A stretch of 64,000 nucleotides of DNA from Porticoccaceae bacterium (lineage in GTDB: Bacteria > Pseudomonadota > Gammaproteobacteria > Pseudomonadales > Porticoccaceae), in the NCBI GenBank assembly GCA_029250825.1, contig JAQXEN010000044.1:143495-207494 (forward strand). Reading direction: 5' to 3'. A model generated the notes under the pieces. That model was not told the origin of the DNA, did not search any database, and saw only the letters and a program-made list of their open reading frames with translations. Made by a program: the position numbers and the translations under genes. Each line of letters opens with the position of its first letter. Position 1 is the stretch's first letter. Shown in pieces: positions 7,401-16,274 of this stretch.

Positions 7401-10347
7401 GCCCAGTCAGAATATTATCAGCACTTTAAAAGAGAGCCATGAAGATCTGCTCAACCTATTCGATATGTTGGCAGCGGATCAGGATCTCAGTGTGCTGTCG
7501 GCTGCAGACAGAGATCGATTAGCTGTTGTAGAAACCCAACTCAGAGAGCAGTTAGTTGAAAAAGCGGCATTGATTGAAGCTTCTCATACTCAAGCTTCAC
7601 AGATTTCAGCATCCAAGACTCAAATACTAGAGCCAATAGAGTTACAAGCTGCCTCAGTGGAAACTGCGGTGGAAGAGATTATTGATGAAGTGCTTGTCGA
7701 TGAAGTGCTTATGGATGAAGCCCCTGAAGATAAAGTGCTCAATGCAGAACTGCCTACTCAAGATCAGCCTGAAGCCATCGATAAATCTGAGCTGATTCTT
7801 CCCGATGAAGCTCTCAGCAAGCCATTGATGGATCTGGACGACAGTGCTCAGCACTTCGAGAGCGAGGAAAGGAGTAGTGAAGTCAGCCTACTCCCCGCTG
7901 CCGCTAATAGCACTGCATCTCTGGTGGACTTAGAGCTGGATAATGAAATTATTGGTGTCTTTGTGGAAGAGGCCGATGACATTGTCAGTCACATTGAAGA
8001 GCTGGTAATGGCCTGGCGATCCAACCCCAAAGAGACTGAACTGCCAGACCGCCTCAAGCGCGACCTGCATACCCTAAAAGGGGGTGCGCGCATGGCTGGA
8101 TTTAATGGGTTGGGAGATCGTGCCCATATCATTGAATCGCTGATCGATGACACCAAGGTTTACGATAAACGCTTTTTTAAGGCCATCATTCCCCATCAAG
8201 AAAAGCTTGTTAGCGCCTATGACATAGTGCGACAGATCGCTCATGGGGGTGACCTTGTTGTCCTGCGCAAACAGCTAGTGGATTTTGAGCAGGGCGACTT
8301 AGTTGATCAGAGAGATACAGATCAGAGTAGCGCCGTTATTACTGAAGAAGGCAAGAAGCAGGGCAGATCTGACTCCGCGGCGGATTTTATAAAGTCTCTG
8401 GCAATCCCCCAAGCAGAGGGATCCAGTCAGTCAATGCAGCCTTCCCAGAATGACTCCGGGGCAAAGCAACAGCCGGTGTTTGATCGCAGTGCTATTCAAG
8501 GTGAAATCAAAGAAGTTGTTCGAATTGGTGCAGAAGTGCTCGACACTCTGGTCAATCTCTCTGGGGAAAATATTATTTTCCGGGGTCGAGTCGAAGAACA
8601 GCTCAGTGAGTTCACCCAGTTTCTCGATGAAATGGATGCCACCGTGGATCGTCTTCAGGGTCAGGTGCGGCGTCTGGGAACTGAAACTGAGGCGCAGATA
8701 GATTACCGCCGTGAGCAAATTGAAGCTTCCGGGGAGGCGGATAATTTTGATCCCCTCGAAATGGATCGCTATTCCCATTTGCAGCAGTTAACCGGCTCTC
8801 TAATGGAATCCGCATCGGATTTACACGATCTAAAAGAGACCCTCAATGAAAAATTAATTGGCACTGAAACATTGCTGTTACATCAGTCTCGGATTAACAC
8901 CGATTTGCAGGAAGGCTTGATGAAGACACGTATGGTGCCCTTCGCAAGAATTGTTCCGCGACTGCGCCGGATTGTTCGCCAGGTGGGTATAGAACTGGGC
9001 AAAAAAGTTGAATTGCGCATGGATAATATTCAGGGCGAGATGGATAGGTCGGTTCTCGACAGGATGGTCGCGCCACTGGAGCATATGATCCGCAACTCGG
9101 TGGACCACGGCATTGAAACCGAAGCCGAGCGTTTAAAAGCCGGTAAGCCAGCAACCGGCAGTATTGTTATTACCACCTATAGGCAGGGCGGCGATATTGT
9201 TATCCATCTAGCGGATGATGGCCGTGGCCTAAATGTTGAAAAGATTCGCCGCCTCGCTCTGGAAAAAGAGTTGATCACCGAGGATGCGGCACTCTCAGCC
9301 TATGAAATTTCACAGTTTATTTTTCATCCCGGCTTTACCACATCCGACTCGATCAGTCAGATATCGGGCCGCGGTGTGGGCCTCGATGTAGTGAATAGCG
9401 AAGTACGCCAGTGCGGCGGGCGTGTGGAGATTGAAACCTCCGCCGGTCTCGGGACCCAGTTCACCATAGTCTTGCCCTTCACCCTCTCTGTAAATCGCGC
9501 TCTGATGATTAATGTCACAGGAGATCACTACGCACTGTCGCTCAACTCAATTGATGGAGTTCACTTTATGCCCCGCGCCGCTGTGAACGAGGCGGTCGCC
9601 AATGACAATCTGATCAACCATGTGGGTGTTGAATACGAACTCTGTTATCTGGGAACCCTGCTCAATCCAGAGATATCAAAGCGCCCTGACAGTCTCAATG
9701 AGGATGTCGCACTGGTGCTGTTCCATTCCGATAACCGGCGCTTCGCGGTACAGGTTGACGAGATTGTTGGCACCAAAGAGATTGTTGTGAAGACCCTTGG
9801 CTCTCAGTTTTCAAGTGTTCCAGGGCTTGGCGGCGCAACGATTTTGAGCGATGGTCAGGTGGTGGTTATTATTGATCTCAATGAATTGGCGAGAGTCTCC
9901 ATTGTCGACCTGCCGCGCATTGGCCAGAGTGCTGAAAGAGGTCTTGAGCATGAGTCCCGTTCATCTCAGGAGGTCTCGCCGAGCATATTGGTGGTGGACG
10001 ATTCGGTGACAGTGAGAAAAGTCACCAGCCGTATTCTGCGCCGCCAAGGCTATCGCGTGCTTACCGCTAAAGACGGCGTTGAAGCACTCAAGAGCATGCA
10101 AGAAGAGATCCCCGCGGTGATGCTATTAGATATTGAGATGCCGCGCATGGACGGCTTTGAAGTTGCCACTCGAATGCGCGCCAGTGCAGAGCTGTCGAAT
10201 ATCCCGATTATTATGATTACCTCGCGAACCGGTGATAAACATCGCCAGCGTGCAATGGAGTTGGGAGTTGATCACTATATGGGTAAGCCCTATCAAGAGG
10301 AGCACTTGTTAGAAACCTTGGATGAGCTGCTTTCTGCTCAAATATAA
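4441..10347 (+). CDS. chpA: Giant hybrid chemotaxis histidine kinase ChpA/PilL (main frame)
   Basis: CheA-type kinase of the Pil-Chp system. There are 1968 codons from the first ATG after the nonsense codon. Three intact phosphotransfer motifs are seen, with His at 627 (FHTIKGSGRM), 811 (LHTLKGTAEM) and 1210 (LHTLKGGARM); the first ~560 residues look like degenerate Hpt repeats. Then come a dimerisation region, the ATPase domain (N box NSVDHGIE about 1553, DDGRGL about 1593, GRGVGLDVV about 1645), a CheW-like domain (about 1680-1820) and a C-terminal receiver from 1843 with VVDDS and phospho-Asp 1897 (LLLDIEMP). Acidic linkers contain in-frame 15-bp duplications. The ATG at 4441 has only a weak GAAGAA just before it, so the efficiency of a restart is doubtful. 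Confidence 0.88.
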   Translation: MESLTQAIIDKQVSNINEACEILVQAIVKLPIYLRQILSNREDRPETLILLLNDLRAAQAEPLVSEGVLFAPNLESFKNQAETQLSTDPSQPTSDMIKRLRQVYQLSLIKVIKEQDKGTNYSNLEKVLQRMAELSKGTWRASLWSIAGQTLRLVASGELKFGLALKKLFRTLDTQLKLQAAEVAVGECSAPESGIFKNLLYYLTTIQPESDALKRIWGEYNLPHAFPAGTINPDNGRLVPQYDPLVVRSLVVAIQGELAAVRSALERFSIEGGLSADEVREALPVLGNMADTLALVGQGKLRDATSKVDKTLQQIFFNQDQGIEDQGIEDQDIADAVQKLAEIELALNTWAASPDKFSGTVDLDSQQNQFEFDAASQVLLAEARTDIERIKEAVVTFINSQWDLQLLAHVPAMFKELQGALCIVGLSRAAAVVAGCAAYVENIRAERGLKVEWHALDTFADAITIVEYYLEQIPADGNLKQDDVLIAAEESIQSLLLEAETDHSLGEQAVVASSELHAEPEEIIHELALLNELSESEELDQPEELEEPQELNVSPPQKLQSKARKEESPQGQTIVEDDDDYQVDAEIIEIFVEEADEVLESLNRLLLSWKDQLEDKETLATARRAFHTIKGSGRMVGAMVVGDLAWSIEELLNHATNGHLKCTETMVDLVAEATNLLGKMIPAFAANQPCEESEPMAAIVEVARRLGEGETVGQLPAELLDLEINAVLESDPAQAPKTDIDESYGIVDKERAADATDNKLEDQAEHEAILLEMFFNEAQGHLKTIDDFVLQARNSAPLYKAPSPALQRALHTLKGTAEMASFSELSELVTPLEEFIKELHHHRIFVDEDIIHLVEDAAHFFRAILGRMTGGETVELQGLPLFRARLSELREKAIGHLLRGAENDNDGKDFVAVKRLMAEGLLALQNYPALYDYLERQTTPPRVIFNQLLSDLNSIQQQLMDADIAPILELAGLMTPIYRALLELGSVPSQNIISTLKESHEDLLNLFDMLAADQDLSVLSAADRDRLAVVETQLREQLVEKAALIEASHTQASQISASKTQILEPIELQAASVETAVEEIIDEVLVDEVLMDEAPEDKVLNAELPTQDQPEAIDKSELILPDEALSKPLMDLDDSAQHFESEERSSEVSLLPAAANSTASLVDLELDNEIIGVFVEEADDIVSHIEELVMAWRSNPKETELPDRLKRDLHTLKGGARMAGFNGLGDRAHIIESLIDDTKVYDKRFFKAIIPHQEKLVSAYDIVRQIAHGGDLVVLRKQLVDFEQGDLVDQRDTDQSSAVITEEGKKQGRSDSAADFIKSLAIPQAEGSSQSMQPSQNDSGAKQQPVFDRSAIQGEIKEVVRIGAEVLDTLVNLSGENIIFRGRVEEQLSEFTQFLDEMDATVDRLQGQVRRLGTETEAQIDYRREQIEASGEADNFDPLEMDRYSHLQQLTGSLMESASDLHDLKETLNEKLIGTETLLLHQSRINTDLQEGLMKTRMVPFARIVPRLRRIVRQVGIELGKKVELRMDNIQGEMDRSVLDRMVAPLEHMIRNSVDHGIETEAERLKAGKPATGSIVITTYRQGGDIVIHLADDGRGLNVEKIRRLALEKELITEDAALSAYEISQFIFHPGFTTSDSISQISGRGVGLDVVNSEVRQCGGRVEIETSAGLGTQFTIVLPFTLSVNRALMINVTGDHYALSLNSIDGVHFMPRAAVNEAVANDNLINHVGVEYELCYLGTLLNPEISKRPDSLNEDVALVLFHSDNRRFAVQVDEIVGTKEIVVKTLGSQFSSVPGLGGATILSDGQVVVIIDLNELARVSIVDLPRIGQSAERGLEHESRSSQEVSPSILVVDDSVTVRKVTSRILRRQGYRVLTAKDGVEALKSMQEEIPAVMLLDIEMPRMDGFEVATRMRASAELSNIPIIMITSRTGDKHRQRAMELGVDHYMGKPYQEEHLLETLDELLSAQI

Positions 10348-10353
10348 CAGCTT

Positions 10354-11022
10354 ATGCAGCAGCTAGACGCCAAAGAAAAAAACCACAGACAGCAGGGTCG
10401 AGAACGGGTTGAAAAGCAGGGCCAAGAGCACCCAGAAAAGCCTGTAAAAGTTTGGCTGCTGGGTGCCTCTGCTGGAGGCTTGCAGGCGGTACGTCATTTT
10501 TTAAGTCAAATTACTCCCCGTGATGATGTCGCTTTCGTCTATGCTCAACATATAGCGGCTCAGCAAATGGCAACTCTACTGAAGATAATAGAAACCCATA
10601 CAGGCTGGCCGGCAAGAGTGCCATCCACAGGGCAGCTTATAAAACCCGGCACAGTGACGGTGATATCATCAGAGTTTGAAACCCGAATTAGCAAGCAGGG
10701 TTGGGTGTTGCGTTTCGCCTCTCCCTGGCAGGGTCAGTACGCACCATCTATTGACCAGCTAGCCAATCGCCTGGCCTTGCTCTATCGGCGCGATTGCGGG
10801 GCGATTATCTTTACCGGCATGGGTGATGATGGTGCTCGAGGCTGTCAGGCAATTAAGCAGTTTGCGGGGCAGGTATGGATTCAAGAGCCCAGTGATTGCA
10901 TGGTGCCGGCAATGCCGCAAGCGGTGACGCGGCGCTGTAAAGCCGACTTTATCGGTACTGTTGAAGAGCTTGCAAAAAAATTTAATACGGACGTTATTCA
11001 AATGGAGGCTTGTAGCCAATGA
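10354..11022 (+). CDS. chpB: CheB-type receptor methylesterase ChpB
   Basis: Protein-glutamate methylesterase predicted to demethylate PilJ and balance PilK. The 222 residues form the CheB catalytic domain only, with no receiver domain. Triad motifs are the nucleophile Ser in LLGASAGGLQAV (about residue 40), His in VYAQHIAAQQ and Asp in IIFTGMGDDGARG (about 155-167). The first ~30 residues are hydrophilic and Gln/Lys/Glu rich. The gene starts 6 bp after the chpA stop and overlaps chpC by 4 bp (ATGA). Confidence 0.88.
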   Translation: MQQLDAKEKNHRQQGRERVEKQGQEHPEKPVKVWLLGASAGGLQAVRHFLSQITPRDDVAFVYAQHIAAQQMATLLKIIETHTGWPARVPSTGQLIKPGTVTVISSEFETRISKQGWVLRFASPWQGQYAPSIDQLANRLALLYRRDCGAIIFTGMGDDGARGCQAIKQFAGQVWIQEPSDCMVPAMPQAVTRRCKADFIGTVEELAKKFNTDVIQMEACSQ

Positions 11023-11510
11023 GTATGTTTTTTCTAGATCAAAAGAATCCGATTGCCCAGGTCGACTGCCTGTCGATCAATACCGGGAATTCAAACCTAT
11101 TGGTTCCCATGCCGGCCATTGCCGAGATTATTCTCAGTCAGGAAGTTATAAATGACGAGGGCAAGCCTCAGTGGATGTTTGGCTGGATTAAGTGGCGCAA
11201 TCTCACTATCCCGCTGATTGATTTTGCCGCAATGCAACGGGATGAACCCTGTGCAGATTTCGGCAGCAGTACACGTATCCTGGTGCTCAACAGCCTAGTT
11301 GAGGGCCATGAGCATCGCTATTACGCAATTATCTGCAAAGGATTCCCCCACACCATTCGAGTAGAGGAGGACAGCGCCCTGTCAGCTCAGGACGAAGTGG
11401 AAATCGCCACCTGTATCAGCTTGAGTTTTGATCTCGATGGCCAGCACTTAGACCTGCCTGATTTTGAAGAGATAGAAACCCATTTGTGCAGCATTCCCCA
11501 AAATCACTAA
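11019..11510 (+). CDS. chpC: CheW-like protein ChpC
   Basis: Second CheW-type adaptor of the Pil-Chp cluster, 163 residues. The CheW fold is visible in NLLVPMPAIAEII, WMFGWIKWRNLTIPLIDF, TRILVLNSL and YYAIICKGFPHTIRV. It overlaps chpB by 4 bp and is the last gene of the run. ChpC homologues are dispensable for twitching in Pseudomonas and may link extra receptors to ChpA. Assignment rests on the CheW fold and on position. Confidence 0.85.
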   Translation: MSMFFLDQKNPIAQVDCLSINTGNSNLLVPMPAIAEIILSQEVINDEGKPQWMFGWIKWRNLTIPLIDFAAMQRDEPCADFGSSTRILVLNSLVEGHEHRYYAIICKGFPHTIRVEEDSALSAQDEVEIATCISLSFDLDGQHLDLPDFEEIETHLCSIPQNH

Positions 11511-11660
11511 TTAATTCTCTCCAGAAAATACCTGCCCTGCATCCCGCGGGGGTGGGTGACCTGCCGTCCACATATTAATAGTATTAAGCCATCTGTCCCA
11601 ATGGTAGGCTTAGGCCCTAGATCGCCAACAAAAAATATAAAAACGATTAAGGAATTAGCC

Positions 11661-13283
11661 ATGAATGGTTTAATGATGGACTCCCAGCTGACCATAACGT
11701 CAATAATGAAACACGCTGACCGCATTAACGGAAAAAGCGAAATTGTTTCGGTAACTGGCGATAACCCGCTGCATAGATACACCTATAAAGATGCCTTTCG
11801 CCGCGTGCGCCAGATGGCTAATGCTATGCAGAAGCTGGGTTTTCAATCCGGGGATCGAATTGCCACGCTGGCCTGGAATGACTACCGTCACTTTGAGCTG
11901 TACTACGCCATTTCTTGTTCAGGGCAGGTGTGTCACACGGTTAATCCGCGTCTTTTCCCAGAGCAGATCGAATATATTATCAATCACGCCGAAGACAAGT
12001 TTGTTTTTACCGACCCCATGTTTGTGCCTCTATTGGAGCAGTTGCAGGATAGGCTTCCTACTGTTCAAGGCTATGTGGTCATGACTGATGCGGCAAATAT
12101 GCCCGAGACTAGCCTTAAAAATGCCCACTGCTATGAGACCTTTATAGCAGATGAGTCAGAGAGCTTTGACTGGCCAGAGTTGGAAGAGAACAGCGCTAGC
12201 TCTATGTGTTACACCTCCGGTACCACCGGCAACCCCAAGGGTGTTCTCTATAGCCACCGCAGTACGGTTTTACACTCCATTGTTGGTTCCACGCCTGAAG
12301 TCATGAACCTCGCCGCGAAAGACGTGGTTATGCCGATAGTGCCAATGTTTCACGTTAACGCTTGGGGAACCGCCTATAACGGCCCAATGGTTGGTGCCAA
12401 ATTGGTGTTCCCCGGTCCAAAAATGGCAGACGGTGAGACACTGACCAATTTGATCAATTCAGAGAAAGTGAACTATTCCCTAGGTGTGCCCACGGTGTGG
12501 CTGGCCCTAGTGGGATATCTCAATGAAACAGGGAAAACCATAGAATCGCTTAATTCTGTAGTCTCTGGCGGCTCTGCATGCCCGCTGTCGTTGATGCAGG
12601 AAATGGAAAGGCACGGTGTGATCGTGCATATGGGCTGGGGTATGACTGAAATGAGTCCCCTTGGCTCCTACAATCGCCCTCAGGAGTGGATGCAGGACGG
12701 CACTCAGGAACAACAGGACACCTGGCGTGTTCGCGCCGGCCGTGTGGTCTTCGGGGTCGAAATGAAAATTGTCGATGGCGATGATAATGAGTTGCCCTGG
12801 GATGGGGTTGCCTCCGGCGTACTGCTCGTTAAAGGTCCCTGGGTTTGCAGTGGCTACTACCGTCTCGATGACAAGCCTGCAGTGGATGAAGATGGCTGGT
12901 TCAATACCGGTGATATGGCTGCTATCGATGAGCAGGGCTATGTGACCATTACTGACCGAATTAAAGACGTGATTAAATCCGGTGGCGAGTGGATTAGTTC
13001 CATCGATGTGGAGAATGCCGCCATGTCTCATCCCGATGTTCAAGAGGCAGCGGTCATCGGTGTCTCTCATCCCAAGTGGACTGAGCGGCCACTGTTGATC
13101 GTTATTCCTGTTGAGGGTTCCAGCCCGGATAAAGATGCCATATTGGCCTCTCTCGATGGCAAGATCGCCAAGTGGTGGACACCTGAAGACTGTGTTTTTG
13201 TCGAAGAGATTCCTCACACCGCAACTGGGAAAATCAGCAAGAAAGATTTGCGTGATCAGTTTAAGGAATACGCTTACTCCTAA
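11661..13283 (+). CDS. AlkK-like medium-chain acyl-CoA synthetase
   Basis: ATP-dependent fatty-acid:CoA ligase of the ANL superfamily, most like the AlkK branch that activates medium-chain acids for beta-oxidation. It has 540 residues from the ATG at 11661, which follows AAGGAA; the frame is open upstream but lacks family similarity there. The P-loop is YTSGTTGNPKG (about residue 187). The substrate region has VPMFHVNAWG, the A5 motif is WGMTEMSP, A7 is GWFNTGDMA, A8 is DRIKDVIKSGGEWIS and the catalytic Lys is in TATGKISKKDLR. It begins 150 bp after chpC and is probably a separate transcription unit. Substrate length is inferred from resemblance only. Confidence 0.88.
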   Translation: MNGLMMDSQLTITSIMKHADRINGKSEIVSVTGDNPLHRYTYKDAFRRVRQMANAMQKLGFQSGDRIATLAWNDYRHFELYYAISCSGQVCHTVNPRLFPEQIEYIINHAEDKFVFTDPMFVPLLEQLQDRLPTVQGYVVMTDAANMPETSLKNAHCYETFIADESESFDWPELEENSASSMCYTSGTTGNPKGVLYSHRSTVLHSIVGSTPEVMNLAAKDVVMPIVPMFHVNAWGTAYNGPMVGAKLVFPGPKMADGETLTNLINSEKVNYSLGVPTVWLALVGYLNETGKTIESLNSVVSGGSACPLSLMQEMERHGVIVHMGWGMTEMSPLGSYNRPQEWMQDGTQEQQDTWRVRAGRVVFGVEMKIVDGDDNELPWDGVASGVLLVKGPWVCSGYYRLDDKPAVDEDGWFNTGDMAAIDEQGYVTITDRIKDVIKSGGEWISSIDVENAAMSHPDVQEAAVIGVSHPKWTERPLLIVIPVEGSSPDKDAILASLDGKIAKWWTPEDCVFVEEIPHTATGKISKKDLRDQFKEYAYS

Positions 13284-13391
13284 GTGTCAACCAACTGGTA
13301 GGTTTTGACGTTATAGGCTGTTCTAGAAAGAGGTTTTTATAAACTGAGCTCTAAAAAATAGACTCTACTAATATAATTAAGAGGACAGTGT

Positions 13392-13706
13392 ATGCGTAAT
13401 GTATTTATTTTTACCCTATTGGCGGCATTCTCGCTGGGTGCTCTGGCTGATCATCACAAAGGTGATCAAGACGGTAAGGCCCGCGACCATAAAGGCATGC
13501 TCAAACAGGCTGATCAAGATGGTGATGGTGTCGTCTCTACCCAGGAGCATGAGCAAGCTCTGGAGAATATGGCCGATAAGCGCCGCGAACGTTTCTCGAA
13601 AATGGACAGCGATGGTGACGGTTCTTTAAGCAAAGAAGAAGCCCGTGCAGCAAGGCGCGAGTATCGAGAGAAAATGAGAGAAAAGTATCAGCAACAGCAC
13701 AAATGA
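13392..13706 (+). CDS. Small secreted EF-hand protein
   Basis: The protein has 104 residues: a signal peptide (about 1-19, cleavage after GALA) and a mature part carrying two canonical EF-hand loops, DQDGDGVVSTQE (about 42-53) and DSDGDGSLSKEE (about 73-84), in a highly charged helical context. It is probably a periplasmic calcium-binding protein; the target is unknown. GAGG lies 7 nt before the ATG at 13392. An intrinsic terminator follows, so the gene is probably monocistronic. Confidence 0.8.
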   Translation: MRNVFIFTLLAAFSLGALADHHKGDQDGKARDHKGMLKQADQDGDGVVSTQEHEQALENMADKRRERFSKMDSDGDGSLSKEEARAARREYREKMREKYQQQHK

Positions 13707-13729
13707 TCAGCACTAAATTGTTAACCGCG

Positions 13730-13766
13730 AAAAGACTATTTGGAAACAGATGGTCTTTTTTCTTTT
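13730..13766 (+). terminator. Intrinsic terminator after the EF-hand gene
   Basis: Stem AAAAGACTA / TGGTCTTTT with a 12-nt loop, followed by a T-rich run (TTTTTTCTTTTT), 24 bp past the stop codon. Confidence 0.65.
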
Positions 13767-13877
13767 TCGGCTTTTGTTATCGCTCTTTTTGTTCATCTGA
13801 CCGCTTTAAAGGGCAAAGTATTTGCACCCCATAAGGAAGTCACGCATAGTTACGCCTGAATTGACTTCTGGTGTTTT

Positions 13878-14546
13878 ATGACTGATTTTTTGATTGCTCC
13901 ATCCATCCTATCTGCCAATTTTGCCCGCCTGGGGGAAGAAGTTGATGCGGTTCTTGAGGCCGGCGCAGATGTTGTCCACTTTGATGTGATGGACAACCAT
14001 TATGTGCCCAACCTAACGATCGGTCCGATGGTCTGTAAAGCACTGCGAGACCACGGTGTCACGGCACCAATCGATGTGCATTTGATGGTGCAGCCGGTGG
14101 ATGATTTGATCCGCATGTTTGCCGATGTCGGTGCAACTTATATCACCTTTCATCCCGAGGCTTCCAATCATGTTGACCGTTCTCTGCAGTTGATTCGCGA
14201 TCTCGGTTGCAAAGCTGGTCTGGTATTAAATCCAGCAACCAGTTTAGAAACAGTGCGCTGGGTGATGGACCGCATGGATATGTTGCTACTGATGTCAGTA
14301 AACCCCGGTTTTGGCGGTCAGAAATTTATTCCTGCGACACTGGATAAACTGGTGGAGGCACGCCAGCTAATCGATAACAGCGGCCATGATATTCGTCTAG
14401 AGATAGATGGCGGCGTAACCGTTAACAATATTCGTGAGATAGCCGCTGCTGGCGCTGACACCTTTGTCGCGGGCTCGGCAATTTATGGCGCTGACGACTA
14501 CGCTGAAGTTATTGCCAAGATGCGCAATGAGTTGGCTAAGGCATAA
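13878..14546 (+). CDS. rpe: Ribulose-phosphate 3-epimerase
   Basis: Interconverts ribulose-5-phosphate and xylulose-5-phosphate in the pentose phosphate pathway. The 222 residues form a complete TIM barrel: [16 protein letters not shown] at the start, metal and acid motif [22 protein letters not shown], the lid and catalytic region [21 protein letters not shown], and phosphate-binding AGSAIYG. The ATG at 13878 has no clear Shine-Dalgarno sequence. In Pseudomonas this gene is followed by gph and then trpE; here gph is missing and the trp leader follows directly. Confidence 0.96.
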   Translation: MTDFLIAPSILSANFARLGEEVDAVLEAGADVVHFDVMDNHYVPNLTIGPMVCKALRDHGVTAPIDVHLMVQPVDDLIRMFADVGATYITFHPEASNHVDRSLQLIRDLGCKAGLVLNPATSLETVRWVMDRMDMLLLMSVNPGFGGQKFIPATLDKLVEARQLIDNSGHDIRLEIDGGVTVNNIREIAAAGADTFVAGSAIYGADDYAEVIAKMRNELAKA

Positions 14547-14605
14547 GTTAGAGGGCTACAGCACATAAAGTGCTAGGGTAATTGATAATCTTTCCGCGCT
14601 GAAGG

Positions 14606-14633
14606 TTGTTGCCTCGGTGCAATTGATTACAAT
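14606..14633 (+). promoter_or_regulatory. Probable trp operon promoter
   Basis: TTGTTG (14606-14611), a 16-nt spacer and TACAAT (14628-14633), placing transcription start near 14640, about 20 nt before the leader peptide. The -10 is good and the -35 weak. Support comes mainly from its position just before trpL. Confidence 0.45.
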
Positions 14634-14659
14634 AGCACCCTACGTTTTGGAGTTAGTTT

Positions 14660-14722
14660 GTGAAAAGTTCGAGTTCTAAACAGTTTGACAGTAACTGTCA
14701 CACCTGGCGTTGGCGCAACTAG
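14660..14722 (+). CDS. trpL: trp leader peptide with tandem Trp codons
   Basis: A 20-codon frame with a GTG start, preceded 7 nt upstream by GGAG (14649-14652) and ending HTWRWRN-stop. Two of its last five codons are TGG (14705 and 14711), the signature of a ribosome-mediated attenuator sensing charged tRNA-Trp. It lies between the likely promoter and trpE. Downstream, AGGCG (14731-14735) can pair with CGCCT (14742-14746), and TGGCG in the Trp-codon region can pair with CGCCA near 14751, so alternative structures are possible. No oligo-U tract follows, so a classical terminator is not evident. Confidence 0.7.
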   Translation: MKSSSSKQFDSNCHTWRWRN

Positions 14723-14783
14723 AGTAGCCGAGGCGCACTGACGCCTGCACCGCCACATTCTGTCAACGAACAAGGATCCGATC

Positions 14784-16274
14784 ATGAACGCCGAACAATT
14801 TGCTAAGTTAGCCCGTCAAGAATACAACCGTATTCCCGTCACCCGCGAGGTGCTGGCTGATTTAGAAACCCCCCTAAGTGTGTACTTGAAATTGGCTCTT
14901 GGGCCAAACTCCTATCTATTTGAATCAGTGCAGGGCGGCGAGAAATGGGGCCGTTACTCATTAATTGGTCTGCATACTTCCACGGTGCTTAAATTATTTG
15001 GCAGTCGACTCGAAATTATTCGAGACGGCAAGCCGATGGTCAATCGCCAGACCACCGATCCCCTGGGTGAGGTGGAGCGCTTTCGACAGTTATTTAGTAT
15101 GCCGGATCTGCCTAATCTACCGCGTTTTACCGGCGGCCTGGTGGGCTACTTTGGCTATGACACTGTGCGCTTTGTCGAGCCTCGGCTCGCCGAGAGTGCG
15201 CCAGTAGATATGTTGGGCACACCGGATATATTATTGATGGCGTCAGATGAGGTGGCGATCTTCGACAACCTCTCCGGCACCATTATGCTAGTGGTTCATG
15301 TCGACGCCAAAGACCGAGACGCATTGGCCAAAGCCGAAGCTCGTCTCGATCAGTTAGAGGCTAAGTTAGAGCAGCCAGCGCCGCAACTGCCGCCGATGAA
15401 TATGGCCGCCGATGGTATCTCTGAAGAAGACTTTGTCTCCAGTTTTGGCGAACAGGACTTCAAGGCCGCGGTGAATAAAGTTAAGCAATACGTGATGGCC
15501 GGTGATGTGATGCAGGTGGTGCCATCTCAGCGCCTATCAGCGCCATTTAACGCCGAACCGATTAATCTCTACCGCGCTCTGCGGCGTCTCAACCCCTCGC
15601 CTTATATGTATTTCCTCGATCTAGATGACTTTCATATTGTCGGCTCATCGCCAGAAGTTCTCGCCCGTCTCGAAGATGGCGAGGTGACCGTTCGGCCGAT
15701 TGCCGGCACCCGCAAGCGCGGCGCAACGGTGGAAGAGGATCAGGCGATGGAAGATGAGATGCTCGCGGATCCAAAAGAGATTGCTGAACACCTTATGCTG
15801 ATTGATCTCGGGCGCAACGATGTCGGCCGCATCAGCAAAACCGGCACTGTTGTAGTAACCGAAAAAATGGTTGTTGAGCGCTACTCCCACGTTATGCACA
15901 TCACCTCCAATGTAGTGGGCCAAGTCACCGATGATATGGGTGCCCTAGAAGTTCTCAAAGCGACACTGCCCGCTGGGACCCTAAGTGGTGCACCAAAAAT
16001 TCGCGCCATGGAAATTATCGACGAAATCGAGCCAGTAAAGCGAAATATCTACGGTGGTGCAGTGGGCTATATCGGCTGGAACGGTAATATGGATACCGCC
16101 ATTGCCATCCGCACTGCGGTGATCAAAGACAATATGCTACATGTTCAGGCTGGCGCCGGCGTGGTTGCCGACTCGATTCCCGACTTAGAGTGGAAAGAGA
16201 CCAACAATAAAGCCCGTGCCTTAATGCGCGCCGCAGCCATGGTCTGCAGCAAAAGCTCGGGAGAGTCAAAATGA
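14784..16274 (+). CDS. trpE: Anthranilate synthase component I
   Basis: Aminase subunit converting chorismate and ammonia or glutamine-derived ammonia to anthranilate, the first step of tryptophan synthesis. It has 496 residues. The N-terminal domain carries the Trp feedback region around [16 protein letters not shown] (about residues 44-59). The chorismate-binding domain has [28 protein letters not shown] [44 protein letters not shown] and [13 protein letters not shown]. The ATG follows AAGGATCC. It overlaps trpG by 4 bp (ATGA), fitting stoichiometric expression, and is probably regulated through the trpL leader. Confidence 0.97.
   Translation: MNAEQFAKLARQEYNRIPVTREVLADLETPLSVYLKLALGPNSYLFESVQGGEKWGRYSLIGLHTSTVLKLFGSRLEIIRDGKPMVNRQTTDPLGEVERFRQLFSMPDLPNLPRFTGGLVGYFGYDTVRFVEPRLAESAPVDMLGTPDILLMASDEVAIFDNLSGTIMLVVHVDAKDRDALAKAEARLDQLEAKLEQPAPQLPPMNMAADGISEEDFVSSFGEQDFKAAVNKVKQYVMAGDVMQVVPSQRLSAPFNAEPINLYRALRRLNPSPYMYFLDLDDFHIVGSSPEVLARLEDGEVTVRPIAGTRKRGATVEEDQAMEDEMLADPKEIAEHLMLIDLGRNDVGRISKTGTVVVTEKMVVERYSHVMHITSNVVGQVTDDMGALEVLKATLPAGTLSGAPKIRAMEIIDEIEPVKRNIYGGAVGYIGWNGNMDTAIAIRTAVIKDNMLHVQAGAGVVADSIPDLEWKETNNKARALMRAAAMVCSKSSGESK

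Noticed and set aside
12507..13217. 236-codon minus-strand frame inside the acyl-CoA synthetase gene
   Set aside because: Antisense shadow of conserved ANL motifs; no ribosome binding site or family resemblance.
14723..14783. Classical intrinsic attenuator after trpL
   Set aside because: Short hairpins can be drawn but no oligo-U tract follows, so only the leader peptide is claimed.
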